NCBI RefSeq assembly: GCF_000418365.1 | Contig: NC_021663.1 | Location: 1,364,001 to 1,428,000 of the forward strand | DNA length: 64,000 bases | Origin: Corynebacterium terpenotabidum Y-11 | GTDB lineage: Bacteria > Actinomycetota > Actinomycetes > Mycobacteriales > Mycobacteriaceae | Direction of reading: 5' to 3' | Part shown: positions 30,189 through 40,599 of the stretch, in pieces | Layout: every line of letters starts with the position of its first letter | How positions within the stretch are numbered: position 1 is the stretch's first letter | The notes under the pieces: model-generated | Database searches by the model: none | What the model was told of the DNA's origin: nothing | Seen by the model: only the letters and a program-made list of their open reading frames with translations | Made by a program: the position numbers and the translations under genes

Positions 30189-31882
30189 CACTTCGCCTCC
30201 TGGTCAGCGTGCTCGGTCAGCGTGGCGTCGTAGGCGGCCTGGAGGTCTGCCGCCTCCGGGCCCTCCAGGCGGACCGGCGCATAGGGCAGCCCCTCACGGT
30301 CGGAGAGGACGACGATGCGCAGGTGGCCGTCACGGTTCTTCTTGTCCCTGCCCATGACCTCCAACAGGACGTCCAACGGCGCGCCGTCGTAGCTTGTCGG
30401 CAGGCCGACGGAGGTGAGGATCCGCCGGTGCCGGGCCACAGCATCCGCCCCCAGCAGGCCGGCGGCATGGGCGAGTTCGGCCTCGTAAACCATGCCCACC
30501 GCGACGGCCCAGCCGTGCCGCCAGCGGTAATTCTCGTGCTGCTCAATGGCGTGACCGTAGGTGTGCCCGTAGTTGAGTATCTCCCGCAGTGAGGATTCCC
30601 GCAGGTCCTGGCCAACGACGTCGGCCTTGACCTTCACCGAGAGTTCGATGAGTTCGGGAAGGGCGCCGCGGGGGTCCAGGGCAGCGGCCGGATCCGCCTC
30701 GTAGATGTCGAGGATACGCGGGTCACGGATGAACCCGGCCTTGATGATCTCCGCGGATCCGGCGGTGATCTCCTTGATGGGCAGGGTATCCAGCACGTCG
30801 AGATCGACCAGTACCGCGGCCGGCTCGTGGAAGGATCCGACGAGGTTCTTGCCCGCGGCGGTGTTGATCCCGGTCTTGCCGCCGACCGCGGCGTCCACCA
30901 TGGCCAGCAGGGTGGTCGGGTACTGGACGACGCGGATCCCCCGCATCCAGGTTGCCGCGATGAATCCGGCGAGGTCAGTGGCCGCCCCACCACCGACGCC
31001 GACGATGATGTCCTGGCGAGACAGTCCCGCCGCGGCGCAGACGTCCCAGCATGCGGCGGCACCGGACACGGTCTTGGCGTCCTCGGCGTCCGGCGTCTCG
31101 TACAGCACCGGGTCGATCCCTGCTGCGCGCAGCCCGGCGGCCACGCGGTCCGCCAACTCCGCCAGTGGCGGCTGGTGCAGGATCACGGCTTTCGCCGCTC
31201 CGGGAACGGCGTCGGCGACCTGGCCGGTGAGATCCCGACCGATGACGACATCGTAGGGGTGGTCGGTGGCGACGTGGACGCGACGGAGATCGGTCACGGG
31301 AGACTCCTTGACTGTGGTGGTTGACTGCGCGCTCGTTGACTGCGCGGTGGTTTGCCGGGCGGCGCGCTCCTCTTCGAGCGACTCCAGAATGTGGAGGACC
31401 TCGGCGACAGTCTGCCGGGGATCGCGCCCTTCGCTGCTGACGGTGGCGTCGGAGACCTCGTCGTAGAATGACGCCCGCTCAGTCTGCAGTTGTCGGTAAC
31501 GGGCCACCGGGTCCTCGGCCGCGACGACCGGGCGGTTGGCGTCCCCGGTCGTCCGTCGGGCGCCTTCCTGCGCGGAGACGCGGAGATGGACCACGGGCAG
31601 GTCGGCGAGCAGGGCCCGGGTTGCCGGGGAGATCACCGCACCGCCACCAAGGGAGACGATGCCTCCGGTGCCCAGGGCCCGGGCAACGTGCTCCTCCTCC
31701 AGCTCACGGAACGCCGGCTCGCCGAGCTGACGGAAAACCTCGCCGCAGGGCAGTCCGCGGTCCTGCTCGATGAGCAGGTCAGAATCGACGACCTCGCAGT
31801 GCAGGGCATTGGCGAGGCGGCGGCCGATGGTGGACTTTCCGGCGCCGGGAAGACCGACGAGGACGAGGCGTGGCGTGGACAT
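30188..31882 (-). CDS. aroKB: Fused shikimate kinase / 3-dehydroquinate synthase (AroK-AroB)
   Basis: One uninterrupted reading frame of 564 residues covers two shikimate enzymes. Residues 1-170 are AroK: P-loop GLPGAGKST, shikimate-site DSDLLIEQ, and LGGGAVIS. A Gln/Ser/Thr-rich linker (about 175-195, [13 protein letters not shown]) leads to Aro[33 protein letters not shown], the metal-site [10 protein letters not shown]. In the relatives I know these are two adjacent genes. A good ribosome site (AAGGAG) sits 6 nt before an in-frame GTG at 31297 (codon 196), so free AroB of 369 residues may also be made. No stop codon separates the two parts, hence AroK cannot be made alone. ATG 31882 is 1 nt after the aroC stop. 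Confidence 0.92.
   Translation of the reverse strand: MSTPRLVLVGLPGAGKSTIGRRLANALHCEVVDSDLLIEQDRGLPCGEVFRQLGEPAFRELEEEHVARALGTGGIVSLGGGAVISPATRALLADLPVVHLRVSAQEGARRTTGDANRPVVAAEDPVARYRQLQTERASFYDEVSDATVSSEGRDPRQTVAEVLHILESLEEERAARQTTAQSTSAQSTTTVKESPVTDLRRVHVATDHPYDVVIGRDLTGQVADAVPGAAKAVILHQPPLAELADRVAAGLRAAGIDPVLYETPDAEDAKTVSGAAACWDVCAAAGLSRQDIIVGVGGGAATDLAGFIAATWMRGIRVVQYPTTLLAMVDAAVGGKTGINTAAGKNLVGSFHEPAAVLVDLDVLDTLPIKEITAGSAEIIKAGFIRDPRILDIYEADPAAALDPRGALPELIELSVKVKADVVGQDLRESSLREILNYGHTYGHAIEQHENYRWRHGWAVAVGMVYEAELAHAAGLLGADAVARHRRILTSVGLPTSYDGAPLDVLLEVMGRDKKNRDGHLRIVVLSDREGLPYAPVRLEGPEAADLQAAYDATLTEHADQEAK
31295..31309 (-). promoter_or_regulatory. Internal ribosome site and GTG for AroB inside aroKB
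   Basis: AAGGAG (31304-31309), 6-nt spacer, GTG (31295-31297), in frame with the fusion. It sits exactly at the start of the AroB homology ([16 protein letters not shown]), as expected of the former separate aroB start. Confidence 0.6.
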
Positions 31883-31883
31883 G

Positions 31884-33101
31884 TCAGTTACCCCAGTCCA
31901 GACGGGCGTCGACCTCCGCAAGGTAGGCCCGGTAGTTCCGGGTGGTCTCCGCCAGGGAGTCCCCACCGAACTTCTCCAGCAGGGCCCGGGCGATCACCAG
32001 TGCCACCATCGACTCGGCGACGATGCCGGCGGCCGGTACCGCGCAAACGTCGGAGCGCTGGTGGATGCCGGTGGCGGCGGCGCCGGTGTCGGTGTCGATC
32101 GTCGCCAGCGCCCGGGGCACGGTGGAGATCGGCTTCATCGCCGCCCGGACGCGCAGCGGTTCGCCGTTGGTCATGCCGCCTTCCACACCGCCGGCCCGGT
32201 TGGTGCGACGCTCCAGGCCGTCGTCACCGACGAAGATCTCGTCGTGGGCCGCGGAGCCGCGGCGACGGGCCTCGGCGAAGCCGTCGCCGATCTCGACACC
32301 CTTGATCGCCTGGATGCTCATCAGCGCCTGGGCGAGCTGACCGTCGAGGCGGGCGTCCCACGCAACGTGGCTACCGAGACCGACGGGCAGGCCGGTGACG
32401 ACGACCTCGACGATGCCGCCGAGAGTGTCACCGGACTTCTTGGCCTTCTCGATCTCGGCGATCATCGAGGCCTCGTGGGTGTCGGATACGCCGGTGAAGG
32501 CACGGACCGGGGAGGCGTCGACGGCGTCGAGGTCGGCGGCGGTCGGAGCGGGACCGTCGTAGGTCTCGGAGGGGCCGATGGAGATGACGTGGCTGATGAC
32601 CTCGGAGCCGGTGACCGCACGCAGCAGGGCGCGGGCGACGGTACCGGCGGCGACGCGGGCCGCGGTCTCCCGGGCACTGGAGCGCTCGAGGATCGGGCGG
32701 GCTTCGGTGTGCCCGTACTTGAGCATGCCGGACAGGTCGGCATGGCCGGGACGCGGTCGGGTGAGGCGGGCACCACGACCCGAGCTCATCTCCTTGGCGG
32801 TCTCCGCATCATCGAGATCGATCGGGTCGGCGGACATGATGGTGGTCCACTTCGGCCATTCGGTGTTCCCGACCATGACGGCGACCGGGGAACCGAGGGT
32901 CAGACCGTGACGGACGCCACCGAGGAAGGTGACCTCGTCTGCCTCGAACTTCATCCGCGCTCCGCGTCCGTAGCCGAGGCGACGGCGGGCGAGTTCGCGG
33001 GAGACCTCCGCGCGGGTGACGGGCACCCCGGCGGGCATATTCTCCACAATGGTGACAAGGGCCTGGCCGTGGGATTCCCCGGCAGTTGTCCAACGCAGCA
33101 T
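31884..33101 (-). CDS. aroC: Chorismate synthase
   Basis: FMNH2-dependent last shikimate step, EPSP to chorismate. 405 residues. Signature regions: [59 protein letters not shown] and [17 protein letters not shown] 33101 gives the expected [13 protein letters not shown]-terminus; a CACAAT box 6 nt upstream hints at another near-leaderless start. First gene of the aroC-aroKB-aroQ cluster. Confidence 0.97.
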   Translation of the reverse strand: MLRWTTAGESHGQALVTIVENMPAGVPVTRAEVSRELARRRLGYGRGARMKFEADEVTFLGGVRHGLTLGSPVAVMVGNTEWPKWTTIMSADPIDLDDAETAKEMSSGRGARLTRPRPGHADLSGMLKYGHTEARPILERSSARETAARVAAGTVARALLRAVTGSEVISHVISIGPSETYDGPAPTAADLDAVDASPVRAFTGVSDTHEASMIAEIEKAKKSGDTLGGIVEVVVTGLPVGLGSHVAWDARLDGQLAQALMSIQAIKGVEIGDGFAEARRRGSAAHDEIFVGDDGLERRTNRAGGVEGGMTNGEPLRVRAAMKPISTVPRALATIDTDTGAAATGIHQRSDVCAVPAAGIVAESMVALVIARALLEKFGGDSLAETTRNYRAYLAEVDARLDWGN

Positions 33102-33180
33102 GCGCTTATTGTGACATGTCCCGGTCAGCCCCGTCACGTCACCCCACTTCACGGGGTGGAACGCCGGAGCGTGCACGATG

Positions 33181-33627
33181 TCACATGGTGAGAAACCCGG
33201 GGAAGATCACTGCGAGCCAGGACGCCCCGAGCATCCCCGGGCCGTGCGGCAGCGTACCGGGGGATGATCGGAGCAGAGGTACCAGGCACAAGGTCAGGAC
33301 CGAGGACGCCGCCACCGCTAGCCACCAGCCCGGCAGTCCCCCGACTGCGGCGACGATCCCGCCCAGGGACAGCGCGAGCTTCGCGTCTCCTCCCCCGGCC
33401 CGCAGTCGCAGGGTGATCTTCCCCGGCACCACACAGAGAGCCCACCAGCCCAGCGCCCCGGCCAGCGCCCACGGGTGACCGGTGACCGGGCACAGGATCC
33501 ACACCAGTGCTGCGGCCGGCACCGTCAACCGGTCCGGCAGTCGTCGCTCCCGCAGATCGGAGACCGTCAGCGCCACCGACCACACCAGAGCCAACGCTGC
33601 CGCCCCACACGCTGCGGTCCCCCACAT
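33181..33627 (-). CDS. Prepilin peptidase-like A24 membrane protease
   Basis: 148-residue, strongly hydrophobic protein with about four to five membrane segments. The two aspartates of the A24 family are visible in [11 protein letters not shown] and [10 protein letters not shown] (GxGDxK). It is the short form without the N-terminal methylase domain of PilD. No pilin or type II secretion genes are nearby. A comC-like gene between aroC and aroE is, as I recall, also found in C. glutamicum, so the position is conserved although the substrate is unclear. Confidence 0.85.
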   Translation of the reverse strand: MWGTAACGAAALALVWSVALTVSDLRERRLPDRLTVPAAALVWILCPVTGHPWALAGALGWWALCVVPGKITLRLRAGGGDAKLALSLGGIVAAVGGLPGWWLAVAASSVLTLCLVPLLRSSPGTLPHGPGMLGASWLAVIFPGFLTM

Positions 33628-33659
33628 GATGGTCCCCGATTCCCCTGTCCCCCGACAGC

Positions 33660-34610
33660 TCAGTCCAGTCCGAGATGTTCCTTGAGCACAGCGTACATGT
33701 CTGCCGCCGAGCCGCCCGGCGCATCGGTCACGCCGGTGAACTGCCGGAACTGTTCGGCACCCTGGCCGGCCAGCATGAGCAGTCCGTCTGCGGTGGTCCG
33801 CCCGGCCGCCTGCGCAGTGGACAGCAGCCGCGTCGGGTACGGGTCGTAGATGACGTCGATGACGGTGGCCGCCCGGGCCAGTGCGTTCGCCCGCTCACCG
33901 GCGGCACTCTCCGGCACAGTGGAGACAAGGACGTCACAGCCTCCGCACACGTCACCGAGATCGTGGGCGTCCAACCGGGTCCACGAGAATTCCATGCCGT
34001 AGCCCTCGATGAGCGGCTGCAGGGCCAGGGCCTTGTCGGAGCGGGCCAGAACCTCGACGTGTCGGACGCCGCGGGCAGCGAAGGCCGCCACGGTGGGCCG
34101 GGCGGTTCCGCCGTTGCCGACGACAGCGGCCCGTTCCGGAACCGTGCCGCCGAGGACAGTATCGAGACAGGTGGTGAGGCCAACGACGTCAGTGTTGTCC
34201 GCCTGCCACCGGCCGGTGGGCGCACCGTCGGCGTCGCGCAGCGGAACCAGGGTGTTCGCACTGCCGATGGTCGCAGCCCGGTCAGTGACCTCATCCGCCA
34301 GGGTCAGGGCGTGCGGTTTGCCGGGCATGGTCACGGAGAACCCGCCGACGCAGGACGGGGAGCCGGTGAGGAGCCGACGCAGTTCGTCTTCTTCCCCGGC
34401 CTCGACCCGGACGTAGCGAAACCCCGGGATGTCCCGTGCGGCGCTGCGGTGGATCACCGGAGACAGTGAGTGGCCGACAGGTCGGCCAAGGACGGCGCAC
34501 AGCGTGGTTCCGGATTCCGTGCCGGTCTCCACCGCCTCGGCGAGGTCGAGAAAACCCTCGACCGAAAGGACCTGCTCGGCGGACCTAGCGGTCACTGTCG
34601 AGCACTCCAT
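33660..34610 (-). CDS. aroE: Shikimate dehydrogenase
   Basis: NADPH-dependent reduction of 3-dehydroshikimate. 316 residues with the substrate-site VLGRPVGHSLSPVIHRSA, the catalytic-lysine region FSVTMPGKPHA, DNTDVVGL, the nucleotide-binding VVGNGGTARPTVAAF and a C-terminal GLLMLAGQGAEQFRQFTG. ATG 34610 overlaps the 3' end of mltG by 26 nt; a shorter start within the first 20 codons is possible because the extra N-terminus is not conserved. Confidence 0.94.
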   Translation of the reverse strand: MECSTVTARSAEQVLSVEGFLDLAEAVETGTESGTTLCAVLGRPVGHSLSPVIHRSAARDIPGFRYVRVEAGEEDELRRLLTGSPSCVGGFSVTMPGKPHALTLADEVTDRAATIGSANTLVPLRDADGAPTGRWQADNTDVVGLTTCLDTVLGGTVPERAAVVGNGGTARPTVAAFAARGVRHVEVLARSDKALALQPLIEGYGMEFSWTRLDAHDLGDVCGGCDVLVSTVPESAAGERANALARAATVIDVIYDPYPTRLLSTAQAAGRTTADGLLMLAGQGAEQFRQFTGVTDAPGGSAADMYAVLKEHLGLD

Positions 34611-35769
34611 TGGCCTGGGCCTCGGCGGTGGCGACCTCGTGGGATTCGTAGTCGCTGCTGAATACGGTGGTGCCGTCCTGGTCGATGGTGACGAAGTAGA
34701 GCCAGTCGCCGTCGGCGGGCCGTTCGACGGCCTGCAGTGCTTCCACGCCGGGCGAGGCGATGGGGGAATCCGGCAGACCTTCCTTCGCATAGGTGTTCCA
34801 CGGCGTCTCCCGAGCGCGGTCTTCGTCGGTGGTGGCGACCTCCTGGGCGTCGAGGTCATAGTTCACCGTCGAGTCAAACTGCAGCATCTGGCCCGCGGCC
34901 AGGCGGTTGAGGATCACCCGGGCGACCTTGTCGAAGTCGCCGGCCGGGGCCTCACGCTCCACGAGGGAGGCGGCAGTGAGGACCTGATACGGAGTGAGCC
35001 CGACGTTGTCGGCCATCTCCACCAGACCGGTGCCCTCGTACTCCTCGGCGGAGGCAATGAGGAGCTGGCGGATGATCTCGACCGGTTCGGCGGTCGGATC
35101 AAAGAGGTGGACGCCGGGTGAGATCAGCCCTTCGATCCGTCGGCCGTCAGCACCCAGGGCGGCAACCTCGGTGACGGCCCAGTCCGGCACGCCGAGATCT
35201 ACCGGGTCCGTGGTGGCGATGGCTTCGTGAAGCTGGTCGACGGTGACACAGGAGTCGAGCCCGTCGGTCAGGCCCTCCCGGCAGGAGTTCGACGCGATCA
35301 TCGAGAGGATCCCGATCCGTGGGTCCCCGCTGACGACGACCGTGTCGTCGAGGGCGGTACCGGTGGGGATGTCGATGACGCCGAGGCGCCGGGTCTCATC
35401 GGTGAGCGCCGCCAGAGCGGACGCCGCGGACATCTTCTGCTGCAGGGCGTAGTAGCCGGCCTGAAGATCATTGAACTGGCCGAGCCGTTCGGCGTCCTCG
35501 GCGGCACTGATGATCGCGGAGCGGGAGCCGACCACGTTGTCCTCGAGCAGCTGCGGCACCAGTCCGGAGACGGTGTCCCCGTCCTCCACCCGCACCAGGA
35601 CGACCTCCCCGTTGCCTTCACCGGCGTAGTCGCGGGTACCGACGATCTCCCGTTGCCAATACACGTAGACGACAACGAAGACGAGGAGGACGACCAGTGC
35701 CGCACCGACAGCGATGGACCATTGACGGCGCCGACGGTAGGTGGGCTCAGTGGAGGGCTTTCCGGACAT
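34585..35769 (-). CDS. mltG: Endolytic murein transglycosylase MltG (YceG)
   Basis: Membrane-anchored enzyme that cuts nascent glycan strands and sets peptidoglycan length. 394 residues: short basic cytosolic N-terminus (TYRRRRQWS), one membrane helix (about 18-38), then the YceG domain with the catalytic glutamate in LTAASLVEREAPAGDFDKVARVILNRL and the LQFDSTVNYDL motif. ATG 35769 has GGAG 9 nt upstream; an earlier GTG at 35799 is less likely. It sits between ruvX and aroE, the order found in other actinobacteria. Confidence 0.93.
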   Translation of the reverse strand: MSGKPSTEPTYRRRRQWSIAVGAALVVLLVFVVVYVYWQREIVGTRDYAGEGNGEVVLVRVEDGDTVSGLVPQLLEDNVVGSRSAIISAAEDAERLGQFNDLQAGYYALQQKMSAASALAALTDETRRLGVIDIPTGTALDDTVVVSGDPRIGILSMIASNSCREGLTDGLDSCVTVDQLHEAIATTDPVDLGVPDWAVTEVAALGADGRRIEGLISPGVHLFDPTAEPVEIIRQLLIASAEEYEGTGLVEMADNVGLTPYQVLTAASLVEREAPAGDFDKVARVILNRLAAGQMLQFDSTVNYDLDAQEVATTDEDRARETPWNTYAKEGLPDSPIASPGVEALQAVERPADGDWLYFVTIDQDGTTVFSSDYESHEVATAEAQANGVLDSDR

Positions 35770-35857
35770 GAGGGTAGTCTCCGCGCCTTTCCTGAGCACG
35801 GTGTGCTCACTTAGGAGGTGTTAAGAGGTATCGGTCGATCATTCTCGCACGAAATCA

Positions 35858-36406
35858 TCACGAATCGTTATCTGACACCCGATTGCGGGCCTGAAACGTC
35901 CGTCGGGCATCCAACCAGCCCTGCAGAATGTGGACCGCAGCTGCCTGGTCGATACGCGACCTGCCCTTCTTCTGGTTCACCCCGGAGGCGTGCATCGCAG
36001 TCGTCGCCGCCATCGTCGACATCCGCTCATCGACGAGCCGGACCGGGATATCCAGATCCCGGTGCAGTCGGGCGGCGTAGTTTTCTGCCCGACGAGTGGA
36101 CGCCGTGCGCTGCGACCGCAGGCTCACCGGTAGGCCAACGACCACTTCGACCACGAAATTCTCTTCGATGAGAGCACGGATGCGCGGGTACTCCTCCCCC
36201 GGCCGGGCACCGCTGGTGCGGTCCGCCTGGACAGTCTCCAGTGGGGTGGCGAGGATACCGTCCGGGTCGGACAGGGCGACGCCGATCCGGACGGTCCCGA
36301 CATCGAGACCGAGTCGGCGTCCCCGCCCGGGATCGTCGTCCCCGGGCCGGTCGGGGGTCGGGCCGGGGGTGGGGTCAGGGGTGGAGCCGGAGCTACGGTC
36401 GGACAC
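35858..36406 (-). CDS. ruvX: RuvX / YqgF family putative pre-16S rRNA nuclease
   Basis: RNase H-like fold linked to 16S rRNA 5'-end maturation. 182 residues: a Pro/Asp-rich N-terminal 30 residues, then RLGLDVGTVRIGVALSDPDG, VVVGLPVSLRSQ, VRLVDERMSTMAA and the final acidic site in RIDQAAAVHILQGWLD. GTG start 5 nt after the alaS stop; alaS-ruvX-mltG is a conserved order. Confidence 0.93.
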   Translation of the reverse strand: MSDRSSGSTPDPTPGPTPDRPGDDDPGRGRRLGLDVGTVRIGVALSDPDGILATPLETVQADRTSGARPGEEYPRIRALIEENFVVEVVVGLPVSLRSQRTASTRRAENYAARLHRDLDIPVRLVDERMSTMAATTAMHASGVNQKKGRSRIDQAAAVHILQGWLDARRTFQARNRVSDNDS

Positions 36407-36411
36407 GTCGC

Positions 36412-39144
36412 CTACCCGGCGACGGACTGCTCGACGATGCCGCGCACGGCAGCGACGGCAGCGTCGATTCCGGCGGCATCGGATCCTGACCCCTGCGCCA
36501 TGGCAGGCTTACCGCCGCCCCGGCCGCCGACGTACGGGGCGACGGCCTTGACGATCTCACCGGCGGAGACCCCGAGGGCGACCGCCGCGTCGGTGGCGGC
36601 GGCGATGAACGGCACCTTGCCCGACTCCGGGTCGGCGGAGATGAAGAAGGCCACGGCCGGCTCCGACCCGACCCGACCCTTGGCCTCATTGGCCAGGGTC
36701 CGCAGGTCCCCACCGGAGATGCCGTCGGGGACGCGGGCGGCGACAACGCGCAGGTCACCGACGGTCGCCGCCCGCATCACATAGTCACCGACCTTGGCGG
36801 ACAGTTCCGCGGTCCGGAACTGGGTGATTCGCTTCTCCATCTCGTGCAGCCGCGCGCTGATGGACTCGACCCGCTCCGGGACCTCCTCGACCGGAACCCG
36901 GAACCGGCTGGACAGTGCGCTGGAAACCCGGTGCTGGTCGGCGAGGAACCGGAACGAGTCGACGCCGGTGTAGGCCTCGATGCGGCGCACACCGGAACCG
37001 ACGGAGGATTCACCGAGTACGGTCACCGGACCGATCTGGGAGGAGTGGGAGACGTGGATGCCGCCACACAGCTCCATGGAGAACGGGCCGCCGATCTCCA
37101 CGACGCGCACCTGGGTGCCGTAGTTCTCACCGAACAGGGCCATCGCTCCCATCGCCTTGGCCTCGTCGAGACTGGTCTCGATGGTGTTGACGGTGTAGTC
37201 GGTGTCCACGGCCTCATTGGCGATCAGCTCGATGCGCCGGAGCTGGTCGGCGGTGAGCTGCTCACCGTAGCTGAAGTCGAAGCGCAGGTAACCGGGTCGG
37301 TTCATCGACCCCGCCTGGACGGCGGTGGGGCCGAGCACCTGACGCAGGGCGGCGTGGATGAGGTGGGTGCCGGAGTGCGCCTGTCGGGCCTGGTGACGCC
37401 AGGTGTGGTCCACCGTCGCGGTGACCGTGTCGCCCACGGCGAGTTCGCCGCCGGTGACGGTGACATTGTGCAGCCAGACCTTCTTGCCGGTCTTCTGCAC
37501 GTCCTCGACCGCAGCGACACCGCCGGGACCCGAGATCGTGCCGCGGTCGGCAAGCTGTCCGCCGGATTCGGCGTAGAAGGGAGTCTGGTCAAGGATGACC
37601 TGGACCTTGGACCCCTCGCCGGCACGGTCGACCAGCGCACCGCCGGCGACGAGGCCGAGGATGCGTCCCTCCGTCTCGGTCGCACCGTAGCCGAGGAAAA
37701 CGGTGGCGTGGTTGTCGACGAAGGGCCGGTAGACCGAGACATCGGCGTGGGCGTGCTTCTTGGCCCGGTTGTCGGCCTTGGCGCGGGCCTTCTGCTCCGC
37801 CATCCGGGCGTCGAAGGCCTCGGTGTCGACGGTCAGACCGGACTCGGCGGCCATTTCGACGGTGAGGTCGATCGGGAAGCCGTGGGTGTCATGGAGGGTG
37901 AAGGCGGCGTCCCCGTCGAGAATGGTTCCGGCGGAGGCCTTGACCTTCGCAGCGGCGTCCTCGAACAGTCGGGTACCGGACTCGAGGGTCTTGAGGAAGG
38001 CGGTCTCTTCACCGACGGCGACGGCGCGGATGCGCTCCCAGTTGTCGGCGATCTCCGGGTAGGAGGGAGTCATGGTCGCCCGGACGGTGTCCATGAGCTT
38101 CTCCATGGTCACACCGGTGGCGCCCAGCAGTCGGGCGGAGCGGATGATGCGGCGCAGCAGACGGCGCAGGATGTAGCCGCGACCTTCATTACCGGGGGTG
38201 ACACCGTCGAGGATGAGCATCAGTCCGGTCCGGCAGTGGTCGGCGATGACGCGGAAGCGGATGTCCTCGGTGTGCGCCGCGTGATAGGCGGCGGAGGTGG
38301 TGTCCCCGGCCTTGGCGAGGGTCTCACTGCGGCCGTAGGTGGCACCGGTGAGCTGCTCGGCGACGGTGATCACCGGGGCAAGGAGATCGGTCTCGTAGAC
38401 GTTCTCCACGCCCTGGAGAATGCAGGCGACGCGCTCGACGCCCATACCGGTGTCGATGTTCTTCTTCGGCAGCGGGCCGACGATCTCGAAGCTGTCCTTG
38501 CCGGTGCCCTCGCCCCGCTCATTCTGCATGAACACGAGGTTCCACAGCTCGATGTAGCGGGTGTCGTCGACGACCGGACCGCCGAACTCGCCGTAGGCCT
38601 CACCACGGTCGTAGTAGATCTCCGAGCAGGGTCCGCACGGGCCGGGAATGCCCATCGACCAGTAGTTGTCGGCCATGCCGAGACGCTGGATCCGCTCCTC
38701 GGGAATGCCGATCTTCTCGTGCCAGATCGCGGCGGCCTCGTCGTCGTCGAGGTAGACGGTGACCCACAGCCGCTCCGGGTCGAGGCCGAAGCCGCCGTCG
38801 GCGACCGAGTTGGTGAGCAGCGACCAGGCGTTGGAGATCGCGCCTTCCTTGAAGTACTGACCGAAGGAGAAGTTGCCGGCCATCTGGAAGAAGGTGTTGT
38901 GGCGAGTGGTGATGCCCACCTCCTCGATGTCGAGGGTGCGCACACACTTCTGGATGGAAGTGGCGGTGCCGTTCGGGAACGGCGGATTCTGCTCACCGAG
39001 GAAGTACGGCTTGAAGGGCACCATGCCGGCATTGACGAAGAGCAGGTTCGGGTCGTCGAGGATCAGCGAGGCGCTGGGAACCTCCGTGTGACCGGCCTTC
39101 ACGAAGTGGTTGATGAAACGCTCACGGATCTCATGCGTCTGCAC
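36412..39144 (-). CDS. alaS: Alanyl-tRNA synthetase
   Basis: Charges tRNA-Ala. 910 residues, full length: class II catalytic core ([48 protein letters not shown] in the first 120 residues), tRNA-recognition domain, editing domain with the zinc-binding [11 protein letters not shown] and [13 protein letters not shown] motifs, and a C-terminal C-Ala/DHHA1 domain ([21 protein letters not shown]). Start is GTG 39144. Confidence 0.98.
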   Translation of the reverse strand: MQTHEIRERFINHFVKAGHTEVPSASLILDDPNLLFVNAGMVPFKPYFLGEQNPPFPNGTATSIQKCVRTLDIEEVGITTRHNTFFQMAGNFSFGQYFKEGAISNAWSLLTNSVADGGFGLDPERLWVTVYLDDDEAAAIWHEKIGIPEERIQRLGMADNYWSMGIPGPCGPCSEIYYDRGEAYGEFGGPVVDDTRYIELWNLVFMQNERGEGTGKDSFEIVGPLPKKNIDTGMGVERVACILQGVENVYETDLLAPVITVAEQLTGATYGRSETLAKAGDTTSAAYHAAHTEDIRFRVIADHCRTGLMLILDGVTPGNEGRGYILRRLLRRIIRSARLLGATGVTMEKLMDTVRATMTPSYPEIADNWERIRAVAVGEETAFLKTLESGTRLFEDAAAKVKASAGTILDGDAAFTLHDTHGFPIDLTVEMAAESGLTVDTEAFDARMAEQKARAKADNRAKKHAHADVSVYRPFVDNHATVFLGYGATETEGRILGLVAGGALVDRAGEGSKVQVILDQTPFYAESGGQLADRGTISGPGGVAAVEDVQKTGKKVWLHNVTVTGGELAVGDTVTATVDHTWRHQARQAHSGTHLIHAALRQVLGPTAVQAGSMNRPGYLRFDFSYGEQLTADQLRRIELIANEAVDTDYTVNTIETSLDEAKAMGAMALFGENYGTQVRVVEIGGPFSMELCGGIHVSHSSQIGPVTVLGESSVGSGVRRIEAYTGVDSFRFLADQHRVSSALSSRFRVPVEEVPERVESISARLHEMEKRITQFRTAELSAKVGDYVMRAATVGDLRVVAARVPDGISGGDLRTLANEAKGRVGSEPAVAFFISADPESGKVPFIAAATDAAVALGVSAGEIVKAVAPYVGGRGGGKPAMAQGSGSDAAGIDAAVAAVRGIVEQSVAG

Positions 39145-39201
39145 GGTGATGGAACCTTCTTGTTGCTCGTGCTTGTATGTCAGGGCTTAACCGGAAACAG
39201 T

Positions 39202-40584
39202 CTACCTGCCACCGCGGACGATCCCACGCAGGGTGTCCAGGGTGGCAGAGAGCTGGCGTTCCCGGCCATGGTCAGTGGGGGCGTAGTAGACCGCGCCGGC
39301 AAGGTCCTCGGGCAGGTAGTTCTGGGCGAGGACGCCGCGCGGGTCGTCGTGGGGATAACGGTAGCCGACGGCATTGCCCAGGGCCTCGGCACCCGAGTAG
39401 TGCCCGTCACGCAGGTGCGCCGGGACGATGCTCCCCCTCCCGGCACGCACATCGGCCAGCGCAGCGTCGATCGCGGTGATCACCGCATTGGATTTCGGGG
39501 CGGTGGCCAGGTAGACGGTCGCCTCCGCCAACGGGATCCGACCCTCCGGCATTCCGATGAAGCTCACCGCCTCGTGGGCGGCGACGGCGATCTGCAGGGC
39601 CTGCGGATCGGCGGTTCCGATGTCCTCGGCGGCGTGGACGACCAGACGTCGGGTGATGAACCGGGGGTCCTCCCCCGCGTCGATCATCCGGGCGAGGTAG
39701 TGGAGGGCGGCGTCCGGATCCGAGCCACGGATCGACTTGATGAAGGCACTGACGATGTCGTAGTGCTGGTCACCGTCCCGGTCGTACCGGGCGACGGCCT
39801 TGTCGGTGGAGCGGGCCACAGTGTCAACGGTGATCTCGGCGTCCCCGGCGTCCCCGGCGTTCCCAGCACTGTCCTCCGCCGTCTCCGCGGCCGCCTCCAG
39901 GTAGGTCAGCGCGCGGCGGGCGTCCCCGGCGGCCAGGGCGGTGAGCCGGGCGCGGGCCTCCTCGGTGAGGGAGATTCTGCCGTCATAGCCGCGGGCATCG
40001 GCCACCGCACGTCGCAGCAGTGTCGAGATATCCTCCGGTGCCAGCGGCGTCAGCTCCACCAGCAGGGACCGGGACAGTAACGGTGCGACGACAGAGAAGC
40101 TCGGGTTTTCGGTCGTTGCGGCAACGAGCAGAACGGTCCGGTTCTCGACGGCCGCAAGGAGGGCATCCTGCTGGGTCTTCGAGAACCGGTGCACCTCATC
40201 GATGAACAGGACCGTCGGGACGCCGTCAATGAGCCGCCGGCGGGCGGCGTCGATGACGGCGCGCACCTCCTTCACCCCGGAGTTCAGGGCGGACAGGGCC
40301 TCAAAGCGGCGTCCGGACGCCCCGGCGATGAGCGAGGCCACCGTCGTTTTCCCGGTGCCCGGCGGTCCGTAGAGGATGACCGAGGATTCGCCGCGACCGT
40401 CGATGAGACGACGCAGCGGCGACCCTTCATCGAGGACATGGGTCTGCCCGACGACCTCGTCGAGGCTGCGGGGGCGCATCCGTACCGCCAGTGGGGCGTG
40501 GGCCCCGGGGTGGAAGTAAGCGTCGGCCGACCGCGACGGCGGGGCCGGATCGGCGCCACCGAGGCCGAACAGTCCCTCAGCCAT
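39202..40584 (-). CDS. rarA: Replication-associated recombination protein RarA (MgsA)
   Basis: AAA+ clamp-loader-like ATPase acting at stalled forks. 460 residues: [15 protein letters not shown], Walker [18 protein letters not shown], Walker [17 protein letters not shown], sensor 1 AATTENPSF, arginine finger region [13 protein letters not shown], and the tetramerisation domain with [22 protein letters not shown] and GYRYPHDDP. An Ala/Gly/Asp-rich insert ([13 protein letters not shown]) interrupts the helical lid. It lies upstream of alaS. Confidence 0.95.
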   Translation of the reverse strand: MAEGLFGLGGADPAPPSRSADAYFHPGAHAPLAVRMRPRSLDEVVGQTHVLDEGSPLRRLIDGRGESSVILYGPPGTGKTTVASLIAGASGRRFEALSALNSGVKEVRAVIDAARRRLIDGVPTVLFIDEVHRFSKTQQDALLAAVENRTVLLVAATTENPSFSVVAPLLSRSLLVELTPLAPEDISTLLRRAVADARGYDGRISLTEEARARLTALAAGDARRALTYLEAAAETAEDSAGNAGDAGDAEITVDTVARSTDKAVARYDRDGDQHYDIVSAFIKSIRGSDPDAALHYLARMIDAGEDPRFITRRLVVHAAEDIGTADPQALQIAVAAHEAVSFIGMPEGRIPLAEATVYLATAPKSNAVITAIDAALADVRAGRGSIVPAHLRDGHYSGAEALGNAVGYRYPHDDPRGVLAQNYLPEDLAGAVYYAPTDHGRERQLSATLDTLRGIVRGGR

Positions 40585-40599
40585 GTCTCCGGTGTCCGT

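Noticed and set aside
30188..31882. aroK and aroB as two separate genes with a missed stop
   Set aside because: The frame is continuous with no stop in any part of the linker, so a fusion is annotated; the internal AroB start is recorded separately.
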